DNA of 64,000 nt from Collimonas sp. PA-H2 (GTDB lineage: Bacteria; Pseudomonadota; Gammaproteobacteria; Burkholderiales; Burkholderiaceae_D). The notes under the pieces were generated by a model. It was not told the DNA's origin and ran no database searches. It saw nothing but the letters and a program-made list of their open reading frames with translations. The DNA lies in the NCBI RefSeq assembly GCF_002564105.1, contig NZ_PDBX01000001.1:310001-374000 (forward strand), read 5' to 3'. Within the stretch, counting starts at the first letter, position 1, and each line of letters opens with the position of its first letter. The translations under genes and the position numbers were made by a program. Of the stretch, positions 36,381 through 46,614 are shown in pieces.

Positions 36381-38066
36381 ATGGCTACACTACAACCTAC
36401 CGCAGGCGGGATTAAACCCGCCAACCGCGGCCTGACCTCAGAGGAGCGCAAGGTTATTTTTGCGTCGTCCCTGGGCACTGTGTTCGAATGGTACGATTTC
36501 TACCTGTACGGCTCGCTGGCGGCAATTATCGCCAAACAATTCTTTTCCGGCACCGATCCTAATACCGGCTTCATTTTTGCCCTGCTGGCATTTGCCGCAG
36601 GCTTCATCGTGCGGCCGTTTGGCGCGCTGGTATTCGGCCGCCTGGGCGACATGATCGGCCGCAAGTTCACCTTCCTGGTGACCATCCTGATCATGGGCGC
36701 CTCGACGTTCATCGTCGGCCTCCTGCCTAATTACGCCTCGATCGGCATCGCCGCGCCTATCATCCTGATCACCCTGCGGATTTTGCAGGGTCTGGCTCTG
36801 GGCGGCGAATACGGTGGCGCCGCCACCTATGTCGCCGAACATGCGCCGAACGACAAACGCGGCGCGTTCACCTCCTGGATTCAAACCACCGCGACCTTGG
36901 GCCTGTTCCTGTCGCTGCTGGTGATCCTGGGCGTACGCAGCGCCGTTGGCGAAGAAGCGTTTTCAGCCTGGGGCTGGCGTATTCCCTTCCTGGTCTCCGT
37001 CATCCTGCTGGCGGTTTCGGTCTGGATCCGCCTGTCGATGAATGAATCGCCGGCGTTTGCCCGCATGAAAGCAGAAGGCAAGACTTCCAAGGCGCCACTG
37101 ACAGAAGCCTTCGGCCAATGGAAAAACCTGAAGCTGGTGATCCTGGCGCTGATCGGCCTGACCGCCGGCCAGGCTGTGGTCTGGTACACAGGCCAGTTCT
37201 ATGCCCTGTTCTTCCTGACCCAGTCGCTCAAGGTCGACATGTCGACCGCGAACATCCTGATCGCACTGGCGCTGTTGCTGGGTACGCCGTTCTTCGTGAT
37301 CTTCGGCACGCTGTCCGACAAGATCGGCCGCAAGCCGATCATCATGGCGGGTTGCCTGATTGCCGCGCTGACCTATTTCCCTATCTTCTCCGGCCTGACT
37401 CACTATGCGAATCCTGCGCTGGAAGCAGCGTTGAAAAGCGCGCCGGTGATTGTCACCGCCGATCCAGCCGCCTGCCAGTTCCAGTTCAACCCGACCGGCA
37501 CCAAGAAATTCACATCGTCCTGCGACATCGCCAAAGCCAAGTTGTCAGCGGCTTCGGTCAACTATGAAAACGTCGTCGGCGAAGCAGGTTCGGTAGCTAC
37601 TATCAAGATCGGCGACAAGATCCTGACTTCGTACGATGCCAAGGGCCTGTCGAAAGAAGACGCCGCTGCCAAGGACAAGGCTTTCTCGGCCGAACTGTCG
37701 GGCGACATCAAGGCAGCCGGCTATCCGACCAAGGCCGATCCGGAACAGATGAACAAGCCGATGGTGCTGTTGCTGCTGTTCATCCTGGTGATCTACGTCA
37801 CCATGGTGTATGGCCCGATCGCCGCGATGCTGGTTGAAATGTTCCCGACCCGCATCCGCTACACCTCTATGTCGATGCCTTACCACATCGGCAACGGCTG
37901 GTTCGGCGGCTTGCTGCCAACCACGGCGTTTGCGCTGGTGGCCTTCAAGGGCGATATCTACTACGGTTTGTGGTATCCGATCGTGATTGCAGCTGCCACC
38001 TTCGTCATCGGCATGCTGTTTATCAAGGAAACCAAGGACTACGATATTTACCAAGCCGAGCGCTAA
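36381..38066 (+). CDS. MFS transporter of the metabolite:H+ symporter (MHS) group with a large loop
   Basis: A 561-residue transporter. N-terminal SSLGTVFEWYDFYLYGSLA, RPFGALVFGRLGDMIGRKF and ILQGLALGGEYGGAATYVAEHAP are MHS signatures (relatives carry shikimate, proline/betaine, citrate, oxoglutarate). After GTLSDKIGRKPIIMAG an insertion of about 110 residues (near residues 345-455) interrupts the usual 430-residue fold; it is polar and contains two cysteines (near QFQF and SSCDIAK). The final helices are GPIAAMLVEMFPTRIRYTSMS onward. A TCCTAGGAG-type site precedes the ATG. Substrate unknown. Confidence 0.88.
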   Translation: MATLQPTAGGIKPANRGLTSEERKVIFASSLGTVFEWYDFYLYGSLAAIIAKQFFSGTDPNTGFIFALLAFAAGFIVRPFGALVFGRLGDMIGRKFTFLVTILIMGASTFIVGLLPNYASIGIAAPIILITLRILQGLALGGEYGGAATYVAEHAPNDKRGAFTSWIQTTATLGLFLSLLVILGVRSAVGEEAFSAWGWRIPFLVSVILLAVSVWIRLSMNESPAFARMKAEGKTSKAPLTEAFGQWKNLKLVILALIGLTAGQAVVWYTGQFYALFFLTQSLKVDMSTANILIALALLLGTPFFVIFGTLSDKIGRKPIIMAGCLIAALTYFPIFSGLTHYANPALEAALKSAPVIVTADPAACQFQFNPTGTKKFTSSCDIAKAKLSAASVNYENVVGEAGSVATIKIGDKILTSYDAKGLSKEDAAAKDKAFSAELSGDIKAAGYPTKADPEQMNKPMVLLLLFILVIYVTMVYGPIAAMLVEMFPTRIRYTSMSMPYHIGNGWFGGLLPTTAFALVAFKGDIYYGLWYPIVIAAATFVIGMLFIKETKDYDIYQAER

Positions 38067-38113
38067 TGAAAAATATGGCATATCCTTACGGCTATGCCTG
38101 AGCAGCGCAAACG

Positions 38114-38143
38114 AAGCCGCCGGATGATTCTGGCGGCTTTTTT
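38114..38143 (+). terminator. intrinsic terminator after the MHS transporter
   Basis: AAGCCGCC (38114-38121) pairs with GGCGGCTT (38132-38139), followed by a T run. Confidence 0.88.
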
Positions 38144-38329
38144 CATTTTGCCAACTGTCCACGCGCCTCGATTTTTGGTATTGTCAGGCGTTGGCAGCCG
38201 ATAACCTTGAACTGAACCTGTAGCCCGCCGCTTTTAGATTAGAAACCTCCCTCATACGCCTCATCGCTGCCACCACTCACCTTATCCATGACTATCGCGC
38301 TGCTTAACGCCGCGCTCCTCTTTTCCAAT

Positions 38330-39541
38330 ATGAAGACACCAACCAGAATCGGTACCCCGCTTTCCCCTTCCGCCACCAAAGTCATGCTGCTGGGCTCCGG
38401 CGAACTCGGCAAGGAAGTCATCATCTCGCTGCAGCGCCTGGGCGTTGAAGTGATTGCCGTCGACCGTTACCCGAATGCGCCTGGCCACCAGGTTGCGCAT
38501 CGCTCGCACGTCATCAACATGGCCGACGGCGCCGCGCTGGAAGCGCTGATCGCGCAAGAACAGCCGGACCTGATCGTGCCGGAAATCGAAGCCATCGCCA
38601 CCGAAACCCTGGTCGCCCTGGAAGCCGCCGGCAAGGTTAAGGTGATTCCTACCGCGCGCGCCGCCTGGCTGACCATGAACCGCGAAGGCATCCGCCGCCT
38701 GGCCGGCGAGACGCTGGCGCTGGCGACTTCGCCTTACCGCTTCGCCAACAACCTGGATGAATTGAAGGCCGCCTGCTCGGCCATCGGCTTTCCATGCGTG
38801 ATCAAGCCGGTGATGTCGTCTTCCGGCAAAGGCCAGTCGAAGATCGACAGCGCCGCTGAAGTGGAAGCCGCCTGGACCTATGCCGCCGCCGGCGGCCGGG
38901 TCGATTCCGGCCGCGTGATTGTCGAGGGCTTCATCGATTTCGATTATGAAATCACCTTGCTGACGGTTCGCGCATTGCAGCAGGACGGCAGCGTCGCCAC
39001 CCATTTCTGCGAGCCGATCGGCCATATCCAGGTGCAGGGCGACTATGTCGAATCCTGGCAGCCGCACCCGATGCATCCGGAAGCGCTGCTCAAGGCGCGC
39101 GATATCGCCAAGAAGGTCACCGACAACCTGGGCGGCCTCGGCCTGTTCGGCGTCGAACTGTTCGTCAAGAACGACATGGTCTGGTTCTCCGAAGTCAGCC
39201 CGCGTCCGCACGACACCGGCATGGTCACCATGGCCAGCCAGCAGCAAAGCGAATTCGAACTGCACGCCAAGGCCATCCTCGGCCTGCCGGTCAATGTCGC
39301 CTTGCGTACGCCGGCGGCATCGGCAGTCATCTACGGCCAGCACGACGCCAAGGGCATTGCCTTCGAAGGCGTGGCCGATGCGCTGCGCGTGCCGGGCGTG
39401 GATATCCGCCTGTTCGGCAAGCCGGAATCGTTCGCACGGCGCCGCATGGGCGTCGCCCTCGCTTGCGCGGACGACGTCGAGACCGCTCGCATCCGCGCCA
39501 AACAGGCGGCGGCCAAGGTGAAGCCGGTGATCGCCGGATAA
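38330..39541 (+). CDS. purT: formate-dependent phosphoribosylglycinamide formyltransferase
   Basis: A 403-residue ATP-grasp enzyme that formylates GAR with formate and ATP, the folate-independent route in purine synthesis. N-terminal [25 protein letters not shown] is the PurT signature; ATP-grasp segments include [37 protein letters not shown] and [17 protein letters not shown]. The frame is open to 38288, but the ATG at 38330 matches the family start. E. coli PurT has 392 residues. No strong ribosome-binding site is visible. Confidence 0.94.
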   Translation: MKTPTRIGTPLSPSATKVMLLGSGELGKEVIISLQRLGVEVIAVDRYPNAPGHQVAHRSHVINMADGAALEALIAQEQPDLIVPEIEAIATETLVALEAAGKVKVIPTARAAWLTMNREGIRRLAGETLALATSPYRFANNLDELKAACSAIGFPCVIKPVMSSSGKGQSKIDSAAEVEAAWTYAAAGGRVDSGRVIVEGFIDFDYEITLLTVRALQQDGSVATHFCEPIGHIQVQGDYVESWQPHPMHPEALLKARDIAKKVTDNLGGLGLFGVELFVKNDMVWFSEVSPRPHDTGMVTMASQQQSEFELHAKAILGLPVNVALRTPAASAVIYGQHDAKGIAFEGVADALRVPGVDIRLFGKPESFARRRMGVALACADDVETARIRAKQAAAKVKPVIAG

Positions 39542-39589
39542 AACCGCATCAGGCAGCACCGCAGTAAAGGATAGGTAATAGATAGAGAC

Positions 39590-39617
39590 ATCGCCCCGAG
39601 CATCAGCAAGGGGCGAT
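39590..39617 (+). repeat. hairpin ATCGCCCC / GGGGCGAT in the nadB leader
   Basis: Perfect 8-base arms (39590-39597, 39610-39617) with a 12-base loop, ending 31 bases before the nadB ATG and 49 bases after the purT stop. No T run follows, so it is not a typical terminator. It could be a leader structure or protein-binding site that adjusts nadB. Confidence 0.4.
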
Positions 39618-39648
39618 ACCCGATGAAAACAATAACCAACAATTCGCC

Positions 39649-41259
39649 ATGAAATTCGATGTCGCCATTATCGGCAGCGGCCTAGCCGGCCTGTCAGTCG
39701 CCCTGCACCTCGCCGAGACCAGCAAGGTCGCGGTCATTTCCAAACGCGCCCTGCTGGACGGCGCCAGCAACTGGGCCCAGGGCGGCATCGCCGCCGTGCT
39801 CGATTCCGGCGACAGCCACGAAGAACACATCAACGACACGTTGGTGGCCGGCGCCGGCCTGTGCGACGAAAGCGCGACCCGCTTCATCGTCGAAAACGGC
39901 AAGGCCGCGATCGAATGGCTGATCGAACAAGGGGTGCCGTTCACGCCCGACGCCAGCGCCGAAATGGGTTTCCACCTGACGCGCGAAGGCGGCCACAGCC
40001 AGCGCCGCATCATCCACGCCGCCGACGCCACCGGCCATGCGGTGCAGGTGACACTGGAACAGAAAGTACGCGCGCATCCCAACATCACGCTGCTGGAAGA
40101 TCATTACGCGATCGACCTGATCACTTCCAAGAAAGTGGCCACCGGCGCAGACGGCAAGAATGCGCCGCGCTGCCTCGGCCTGTACGCCAAGAATGTCAAG
40201 ACCGGCAAGGTGCTGACGCTGGCCGCCAGCCACACGGTGCTGGCCACCGGCGGCGCCGGCAAGGTCTACCTGTACACCACCAATCCCGACAGCGCCACCG
40301 GCGACGGCATCGCCATGGCCTGGCGCGCCGGCTGCCGGGTCGCCAACATGGAATTCATCCAATTCCATCCGACCTGTCTGTACCATCCTTACGCCAAGTC
40401 CTTCCTGATCACCGAAGCGATACGCGGCGAAGGCGGCGTGCTGAAACTGCCGGATACCGAAGGCGACGACGCCGGCCTGCGTTTCATGCCAGCGCACGAT
40501 GCACGGGCCGAACTGGCGCCGCGCGACGTGGTGGCGCGGGCGATCGACTTCGAAATGAAAAAACGCGGCCTCGACCATGTCGACCTCGACATAACCCACA
40601 AGTCGCCGGAATTCCTGAAAGAACATTTCCCCACCATCTATGCGCGCTGCCTGGAGCTGGGCATCGACATCACCAAACAGGCGATCCCGGTGGTGCCCGC
40701 GGTGCACTTCACCTGCGGCGGCATCGTCACCGACCTCAGCGGCCGTACCGACCTGCCCGGCTTGTATGCGGTCGGCGAGACCGCCTATACCGGCCTGCAC
40801 GGCGCCAACCGCCTGGCCAGCAATTCGCTGCTGGAATGCGTGGTGATCGGCCGCGCCACCGCCAAGTTCATCGAGCAGCAGGAGAAGCCGGCAGCCGTGC
40901 CGCTGCCTGCCTGGGATGAAAGCCGCGTCACCGACGCCGACGAGGAAGTCGTGATCTCCCACAACTGGGACGAACTGCGCCGCTTCATGTGGAATTACGT
41001 CGGCATCGTGCGCACCAACAAGCGCCTGGAGCGGGCCCAGCATCGCATCCGCCTGCTCAAGGAAGAAATCGATGAGTACTACGCCCACTTCCGCATCAGC
41101 CGCGATTTGCTGGAACTGCGCAACCTGGTGCAGGTGGCGTCGCTGATCGTCGAAAGTGCTTTGTCGCGCCATGAAAGCCGCGGCTTGCACTACAGCCAGG
41201 ACTATCCGGAAACGCTGGCCAAGGCCCTACCCACCGTGCTGACGCCGCAACGCCACTAG
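39649..41259 (+). CDS. nadB: L-aspartate oxidase
   Basis: A 536-residue FAD enzyme that makes iminoaspartate, the first step of de novo NAD synthesis. The FAD-binding start is [66 protein letters not shown] and [18 protein letters not shown] are family signatures shared with and distinct from succinate dehydrogenase. Its partners nadA and nadC lie about 5 kb downstream on the other strand. Length is as expected. Confidence 0.95.
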   Translation: MKFDVAIIGSGLAGLSVALHLAETSKVAVISKRALLDGASNWAQGGIAAVLDSGDSHEEHINDTLVAGAGLCDESATRFIVENGKAAIEWLIEQGVPFTPDASAEMGFHLTREGGHSQRRIIHAADATGHAVQVTLEQKVRAHPNITLLEDHYAIDLITSKKVATGADGKNAPRCLGLYAKNVKTGKVLTLAASHTVLATGGAGKVYLYTTNPDSATGDGIAMAWRAGCRVANMEFIQFHPTCLYHPYAKSFLITEAIRGEGGVLKLPDTEGDDAGLRFMPAHDARAELAPRDVVARAIDFEMKKRGLDHVDLDITHKSPEFLKEHFPTIYARCLELGIDITKQAIPVVPAVHFTCGGIVTDLSGRTDLPGLYAVGETAYTGLHGANRLASNSLLECVVIGRATAKFIEQQEKPAAVPLPAWDESRVTDADEEVVISHNWDELRRFMWNYVGIVRTNKRLERAQHRIRLLKEEIDEYYAHFRISRDLLELRNLVQVASLIVESALSRHESRGLHYSQDYPETLAKALPTVLTPQRH

Positions 41260-41365
41260 TTCAGGCATCAACCGGCGCGCATGCGAATTGCGCGCCAGGA
41301 AACGGAGTGTCGGCTGCCGGCATCGGCACTACACTTCCGTTACCTCAGAAAACCGTAAGAAATTC

Positions 41366-42586
41366 ATGACTTCAAAACTTCCACGCGCCCTGGTCGCCCT
41401 TACCTGGTCCAACCTGGCGGCGCAATCGGCCGAGCAACTAAGCCTGGCGGCCACGCCCATCATGGCGGTGCTACTGCTGGGCGCAGGCCCGGGCGAGATC
41501 GGCACCCTGGCCGCCGTGCAATCCCTGCCATTCCTGCTGCTGTCGATACCGTTCGGCCTGCTGGCCGACCGCACTTCGCGCAAGCGCCTGATGGTGATCG
41601 CCGAGGCGCTGCGCATGCTGGCCTTGCTGGGCGTGCTGGCGGCGCTTCTGTCCAACCATCTGTCGATACCCTTGTTAGCGGTGCTCGGCTTCATCGGCGC
41701 AGTCGGCACCGTCGGCTTCAGCGTCGCCGCGCCGGCCATCGTGCCGGCGCTGGTGGAGCGCGAGCATTTGGCGAAAGCCAACGGTCGCCTGGAGCTGGCC
41801 CGCAGCGCCGCCTTTGCCGCCGGCCCCGCCCTGGGCGGCGCGCTGACCTCATGGGCCGGCGCCCCGACCGCGTTCGTGCTGGCGGCCATGCTGTCCGGCT
41901 CTGCCGTGGTGCTGTTGCTGCAACTGCGCGAACCGCAGCGCGCAGCTGCAGCGCCGCGTCATCCATTGCTCGAACTGCGCGACGGCGCGCACATGGTCTG
42001 GCGCGACAATTTGCTGCGGCCGATCCTGCTGACTGCCGTGGCCTGGAACATTTCCTGGTTCGTGCTGCAGGCCGCTTATGTGCCCTATGCAGTGCGCAAG
42101 CTCGGCCTCAGCGCCGGCGAAGTGGGCTTGACTCTAGGCGCCTATGGCGTCGGCATGATGCTGGGCGCCCTGCTGACGCCGCGGATCGTAGCAAAGCTGC
42201 CGTTCGGCCGTGCGATCCAGCTCGGCCCGGCTGTCTCGGTGCTGGCGGCGCTCACCATGGTGGCGACGCTGGCCGTGCCTAGCGGCGTGCTGGCAGCCTT
42301 GTCCTTCTTCCTGTTCGGCGTCGGTCCGATCATCTGGGTGATCACCTCGACCACGTTGCGCCAGACTGTCACGCCTGGCGCCATGCTGGGGCGGGTGTCA
42401 GCCATTTTCCTGACCGTCAATACCGGCGCCCGGCCGATCGGCGCCGCACTCGGCGGCCTGGTCGGCGCCCGTTGGGGCGAAGCGGCCTGTCTGGTGCTGG
42501 CGCTGGCCGGGTTCGTGGTGCAAGCCTGGATCATCTACGATTCCGAAGTGCGCGTATTGCAAAGGCTGCCGGCGCCGGCGGGGTAA
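41366..42586 (+). CDS. MFS transporter
   Basis: A 406-residue, 12-helix major facilitator protein. LPFLLLSIPFGLLADRTSRKRLMV is the conserved loop 2-3 motif, and PAIVPALVEREHLAKANGRLELARSAA resembles the EntS/DUF894-like MFS branch that exports drugs or siderophores. The frame is open to 41288; the ATG at 41366 (MTSKLPRALVALTWSN) is the first credible start, though its ribosome-binding site is weak. Substrate not predictable. Confidence 0.8.
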   Translation: MTSKLPRALVALTWSNLAAQSAEQLSLAATPIMAVLLLGAGPGEIGTLAAVQSLPFLLLSIPFGLLADRTSRKRLMVIAEALRMLALLGVLAALLSNHLSIPLLAVLGFIGAVGTVGFSVAAPAIVPALVEREHLAKANGRLELARSAAFAAGPALGGALTSWAGAPTAFVLAAMLSGSAVVLLLQLREPQRAAAAPRHPLLELRDGAHMVWRDNLLRPILLTAVAWNISWFVLQAAYVPYAVRKLGLSAGEVGLTLGAYGVGMMLGALLTPRIVAKLPFGRAIQLGPAVSVLAALTMVATLAVPSGVLAALSFFLFGVGPIIWVITSTTLRQTVTPGAMLGRVSAIFLTVNTGARPIGAALGGLVGARWGEAACLVLALAGFVVQAWIIYDSEVRVLQRLPAPAG

Positions 42587-42668
42587 ATCGGACAGGCGGC
42601 CGCCGCAGCGGTGTCGTTTTCCGCTCATCTCAGCTATGCTTAGGGCGAGACCATCATAAGGAAAAACG

Positions 42669-43979
42669 ATGAATACTGTGTCGCAGCAAATCGCATCCGC
42701 CGCCCCGGCAAGCAATAGCGCAAGACGAGTGATCTTTGCCAGCTTCATCGGCACCGCCATCGAATTCTACGATTTCTATGTGTATGCAACCGCTGCCGCG
42801 TTAGTCATCGGCCCGGTATTTTTTCCCCACGATTCGCCGACGGCGCAAGCCTTGTCGGCCTTCGTCACTTTCGGCATCGCCTTCATCGCGCGCCCGGTCG
42901 GCGCCTTTCTGTTTGGCCACTTCGGCGATCGCATCGGCCGCAAATCGACGCTGGTGCTTTCGCTGCTGGTGATGGGCGTCGCCACCACGCTGATCGGCTT
43001 CTTGCCAGGCTACGCTTCGATTGGCGCGCTGGCGCCGGTCCTGCTGTGCGTGCTGCGCTTCGCGCAAGGCATAGGCCTGGGCGGCGAATGGGGCGGCGCG
43101 GCGCTGCTGGCAACCGAGTATGCCCCTGCTGGAAAGCGCGGCAGATACGGCATGTTCCCGCAGCTCGGCCCTTCGGTCGGGTTCCTGATGGCGAACGGCC
43201 TGTTCCTTGCTCTGGCCTTGAGCTTGTCGGATGAACAGTTCAAAAGCTGGGGCTGGCGCATCCCTTTCATTTTTAGCGCGGTGCTGGTCGTGCTGGGCCT
43301 GTATGTGCGGCTGAAGATCGCTGAAACGCCGGTGTTTGCCGCCGCGCTGGAGAAACGCGAGCGCGTCAAGGTGCCGGCCGTCACCCTGTTCCAGCACCAC
43401 TGGCGTCCGGTGCTGCTGGGCTCGGTGGCAATGATTGTCTGCTACACCTTGTTCTATATTGCGACCGTATTCTCGCTGTCCTACGGCGTTAGCACCCTGC
43501 ACATCCCGCGCCAGGAATTCCTGGCGCTGCTGTGCCTGGCGGTGGTGTTCATGGCTTTGGCGACACCTTTGTCGGCACTGGCCAGCGACCGCTTCGGCCG
43601 GCGTCCGGTGCTGATCGCCGGCACCGTCGCAGCCATCGCAGCGGGCTTTACCATGCAGCCGCTGTTCGGCAGCGGCAATACGGTAGAGATCGCGCTGTTC
43701 CTGATCATCTTCCTGTTCCTGATGGGCGTCACCTTCGCGCCCATGGGAGCCTTGCTGCCGGAACTGTTTCCCACCAGCGTACGTTATACCGGCGCCGGCG
43801 TGTCATATAACATCGGCGGCATCCTCGGCGCATCTGTTGCGCCCTATATCGCGCAACTGCTGGCGCAGCGTGGCGGCCTCGCTTATGTCGGCGCTTATGT
43901 GTCGGTGGCCGCGGCGCTCAGCCTGGCGGCTGTACTGTGCATGCGCGAGACACGCCACGACAATCTGCAGAATGTCTGA
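42669..43979 (+). CDS. MFS transporter of the metabolite:H+ symporter (MHS) group
   Basis: A 436-residue transporter with normal MHS length: VIFASFIGTAIEFYDFYVYATAAALV, RPVGAFLFGHFGDRIGRKSTL and FAQGIGLGGEWGGAALLATEYAPAGKRG, then a C-terminal half with FGRRPVLIAGT and PMGALLPELFPTSVRYTGAGVSYN. AAGGAAAAACG precedes the ATG. A paralogue of the longer protein at 36381 but without its loop. Substrate unknown. Confidence 0.87.
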   Translation: MNTVSQQIASAAPASNSARRVIFASFIGTAIEFYDFYVYATAAALVIGPVFFPHDSPTAQALSAFVTFGIAFIARPVGAFLFGHFGDRIGRKSTLVLSLLVMGVATTLIGFLPGYASIGALAPVLLCVLRFAQGIGLGGEWGGAALLATEYAPAGKRGRYGMFPQLGPSVGFLMANGLFLALALSLSDEQFKSWGWRIPFIFSAVLVVLGLYVRLKIAETPVFAAALEKRERVKVPAVTLFQHHWRPVLLGSVAMIVCYTLFYIATVFSLSYGVSTLHIPRQEFLALLCLAVVFMALATPLSALASDRFGRRPVLIAGTVAAIAAGFTMQPLFGSGNTVEIALFLIIFLFLMGVTFAPMGALLPELFPTSVRYTGAGVSYNIGGILGASVAPYIAQLLAQRGGLAYVGAYVSVAAALSLAAVLCMRETRHDNLQNV

Positions 43980-44065
43980 TGACACTTGAGACAGGAATCG
44001 CCGGCTGTTTTTTGCAGTCAATATGATATTATTTAAACAACAAATAACAAGTCGGAGACAAAAAC

Positions 44066-45358
44066 GTGAAACGAACACCCTCTTCCCTGGGAAAAAATCT
44101 GCTGGGCGCGCTGGTCTTTTCGACGCTGGCTTGGAGTGCCGGCCTGGCGCAGGCGGCTCCGGTAGCCCCGGTGTACGAGCTGGCGCAAAAAGAAAAGCCG
44201 GCGATGATGGATTCCATGCGCGACCTGGTGAACATCGAATCGGGCAGCGGCGACCTCGAGGGCCTGGCCAAGATCGCCAGCCTGATCCGCGATCGCCTGA
44301 CACAGCTGGGCGGCAAGGCGGAGCTGCTGGACGCGCCTGAAATCTACCGCATGGGCGATACGCCGGAAAAAATCGGACAGATCGTCCATGCCGAGTTCAA
44401 AGGTACGGGCAAGCGCAAGATCATGCTGATCGCCCACATGGATACGGTCTACCTGCGCGGCATGCTGAAGGACCAGCAATACCGCGTCGACGGCGACAAA
44501 GCCTACGGCCTTGGCATTGCCGACGACAAGCAAGGCGTCGCCACCATCCTGCATACCATCGCGATCCTGCAGAAAATCGGCTTCAAGGATTACGACACCC
44601 TGACGGTGCTGATCAATGGCGACGAAGAAATCAGCTCGCCCGGCGGCCGCAGCCTGCATACCAAGCTCGGCGCCGAACAGGATGCGGTATTCTCGTACGA
44701 AGGCGGCGGCCCGCAAGGCCAGCTGCGGCTGGCGACCAGCGGCATCGCTGCCGCCTATCTGACGGTCGAGGGAAAATCTTCGCACGCCGGCGCCGCGCCG
44801 GAAAAAGGCATCAACGCCTTATACGAACTGTCGCACCAGCTGCTGCAGCTGCGCTCCCTGTCGCAACCGGAGCGCGGCTTGAAACTGAACTGGACCGTGG
44901 CCCAGGCCGGCACCAACCGCAACGTAATCCCGGCCAGCGCCAGCGCACAAGCCGATGCCCGCGCCTTGAAGATAAGCGATTTCGACCAGCTACAGACGCA
45001 GCTGCAGGAAGGCGTCAAGAAACAGCTGATCCCGGATGCCAAGGTCCACATGAAGTTTGAAATGCGGCGGCCGCCGCTGGAAACCAACGCCGCCTCGCGC
45101 GCCGTATCCGCCTATGGCAAGAAGATTTATCAGGAACTCGACCTGCCGATGACCATAGTGGATGTCGCCAGCGGCGGCGGCACCGATGCGGCATTCGCCG
45201 GGCTGAAATCGAAAGCCGCGGTGATCGAAGGAATGGGCTTGACCGGCTACGGCGCGCACTCGAACGATGCCGAGTTTGTCTTGCTGAACAGCATTGTTCC
45301 GCGTTTGTATTTATCGACGCGGCTGATTATGGATTTTGCGCAAGGTAAAATCCAATAA
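44066..45358 (+). CDS. secreted M20-family glutamate carboxypeptidase-like peptidase
   Basis: A 430-residue zinc peptidase with an N-terminal signal peptide (LLGALVFSTLAWSAGLAQAA). Metal and catalytic motifs are MLIAHMDTVYLRG, GLGIADDKQG, NGDEEISSPGG, SYEGGG and GYGAHSNDAEF near the C-terminus. It resembles carboxypeptidase G2 (CPG2), which removes C-terminal glutamate, for example from folates; the exact substrate is inferred. It starts with GTG at 44066 behind a CGGAGA site. Confidence 0.87.
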   Translation: MKRTPSSLGKNLLGALVFSTLAWSAGLAQAAPVAPVYELAQKEKPAMMDSMRDLVNIESGSGDLEGLAKIASLIRDRLTQLGGKAELLDAPEIYRMGDTPEKIGQIVHAEFKGTGKRKIMLIAHMDTVYLRGMLKDQQYRVDGDKAYGLGIADDKQGVATILHTIAILQKIGFKDYDTLTVLINGDEEISSPGGRSLHTKLGAEQDAVFSYEGGGPQGQLRLATSGIAAAYLTVEGKSSHAGAAPEKGINALYELSHQLLQLRSLSQPERGLKLNWTVAQAGTNRNVIPASASAQADARALKISDFDQLQTQLQEGVKKQLIPDAKVHMKFEMRRPPLETNAASRAVSAYGKKIYQELDLPMTIVDVASGGGTDAAFAGLKSKAAVIEGMGLTGYGAHSNDAEFVLLNSIVPRLYLSTRLIMDFAQGKIQ

Positions 45359-45480
45359 ATCCGTTGGTAAACCGGGTGAGCAGGAGCCTGCCACCCGGCA
45401 CTATAAGCGAAAGCCTTAAGCTAGCCATTCTCGCCACCGGGATGCTTGATTACACGATAATCTGGCGTTACCATCATTGT

Positions 45481-45678
45481 ATGGAAACCAGAATCATCAA
45501 ACTTGAAGAGTTTGCAGAAGAAGCCCGCGATCGCCTGGCGCGGATAGAAACTCGCCTGGACCATATGGCCACCAAGGAAGACGTGTCCAAGCTTGAATCC
45601 ACCCTGCTCAGGTGGTTCATCGGAACCGCCATCTCCCTGACCGCCCTGGCATTCACGGCGGCAAAGCTCATTCATTAA
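45481..45678 (+). CDS. small coiled-coil membrane-anchored protein
   Basis: A 65-residue protein: an N-terminal amphipathic coiled coil (IIKLEEFAEEARDRLARIETRL, MATKEDVSKLESTLL) and a C-terminal membrane helix (IGTAISLTALAFTAAKLI). This layout is like small DUF1640-type or XhlA-like proteins, but I cannot assign it. Convergent with nadC, 45 bases away. No clear ribosome-binding site. Confidence 0.5.
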   Translation: METRIIKLEEFAEEARDRLARIETRLDHMATKEDVSKLESTLLRWFIGTAISLTALAFTAAKLIH

Positions 45679-45723
45679 GAATGTGAGATTGAGCCATGCG
45701 CCCGCATGGCCCTGCAATCCCGC

Positions 45724-46614
45724 TTATTCGATGATCCGCAGCGAATAGTCGGTCGCCCGGATATCCTTGGTCAGGCTGCCTATCGAAATCCGGTCGACGC
45801 CGGTCTCGGCAATTGCCTTCACGCTATCCATGTTGATGCCGCCGGAAGCTTCCAGCAGCGCCCTGCCGTCGGTCAGCCTGACCGCATCGCGCATGGCGTC
45901 GAGGCTGAAATTATCGAGCAGGACCGAGGTGGCGCCGGAACTCAAGGCTTCATCCAGCTGCACCAGGTTTTCCACTTCGACCTGGATCGTGACATCCGCA
46001 TCCAGACTCAGCGCCGCCTTCATCGCAGCTGGAATGCCGCCGGCTGCCGCAATATGGTTTTCCTTGATCAAGATGCCGTCATACAGCGCCAGCCGCTGGT
46101 TGTGGCCGCCGCCGACGCGCACCGCATACTTCTGCGCCAGGCGCAGGCCAGGCATGGTTTTACGCGTATCCAGGATATGCGCGCGGGTATGAGCCACGGC
46201 GTTGACGTAAACCCGGGTGGCGCTGGCCACGCCGGAGAACAACTGCAGGAAATTCAAGGCGCAGCGCTCGGCCGTCAGCAAGGCCCGGGCCGGCGCATCG
46301 ATCAAGCAGACTTCGCTGTCGGCGCTCATCATGTCGCCTTCGGCATAACGCCAGTCGATGCGGATGCGCGCATCGAGCCGCTGCATCACCGCTTCGAACC
46401 ACGGCGCGCCGCACAGCACTGCGGCTTCGCGCACGATCACGCGCGCCCGCACCATCTGCTGCTCGGGCACCAGCTTGCCGGTAAGGTCGCCGCTGCCGAC
46501 GTCTTCCGCCAGGGCGATGCTGATATTGCTCTCAAAAGCCGCTTGCAAGGCCGCGTCAAACGGCGCGAAACGATTCACTAAATTGCTGACTGACTGATGG
46601 GAAGAAGTACTCAT
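45724..46614 (-). CDS. nadC: nicotinate-nucleotide diphosphorylase (quinolinate phosphoribosyltransferase)
   Basis: A 296-residue enzyme that turns quinolinate and PRPP into nicotinate mononucleotide. Signatures: [15 protein letters not shown] near residue 35, [61 protein letters not shown] and the C-terminal [24 protein letters not shown]. Its ATG overlaps the nadA stop by four bases (ATGA), so nadA and nadC are coupled. Confidence 0.95.
   Translation of the reverse strand: MSTSSHQSVSNLVNRFAPFDAALQAAFESNISIALAEDVGSGDLTGKLVPEQQMVRARVIVREAAVLCGAPWFEAVMQRLDARIRIDWRYAEGDMMSADSEVCLIDAPARALLTAERCALNFLQLFSGVASATRVYVNAVAHTRAHILDTRKTMPGLRLAQKYAVRVGGGHNQRLALYDGILIKENHIAAAGGIPAAMKAALSLDADVTIQVEVENLVQLDEALSSGATSVLLDNFSLDAMRDAVRLTDGRALLEASGGINMDSVKAIAETGVDRISIGSLTKDIRATDYSLRIIE

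Noticed and set aside
39694..41190. 498-codon minus-strand frame opposite nadB
   Set aside because: Fully inside nadB, with the typical antisense composition; nadB is unmistakable on the other strand.
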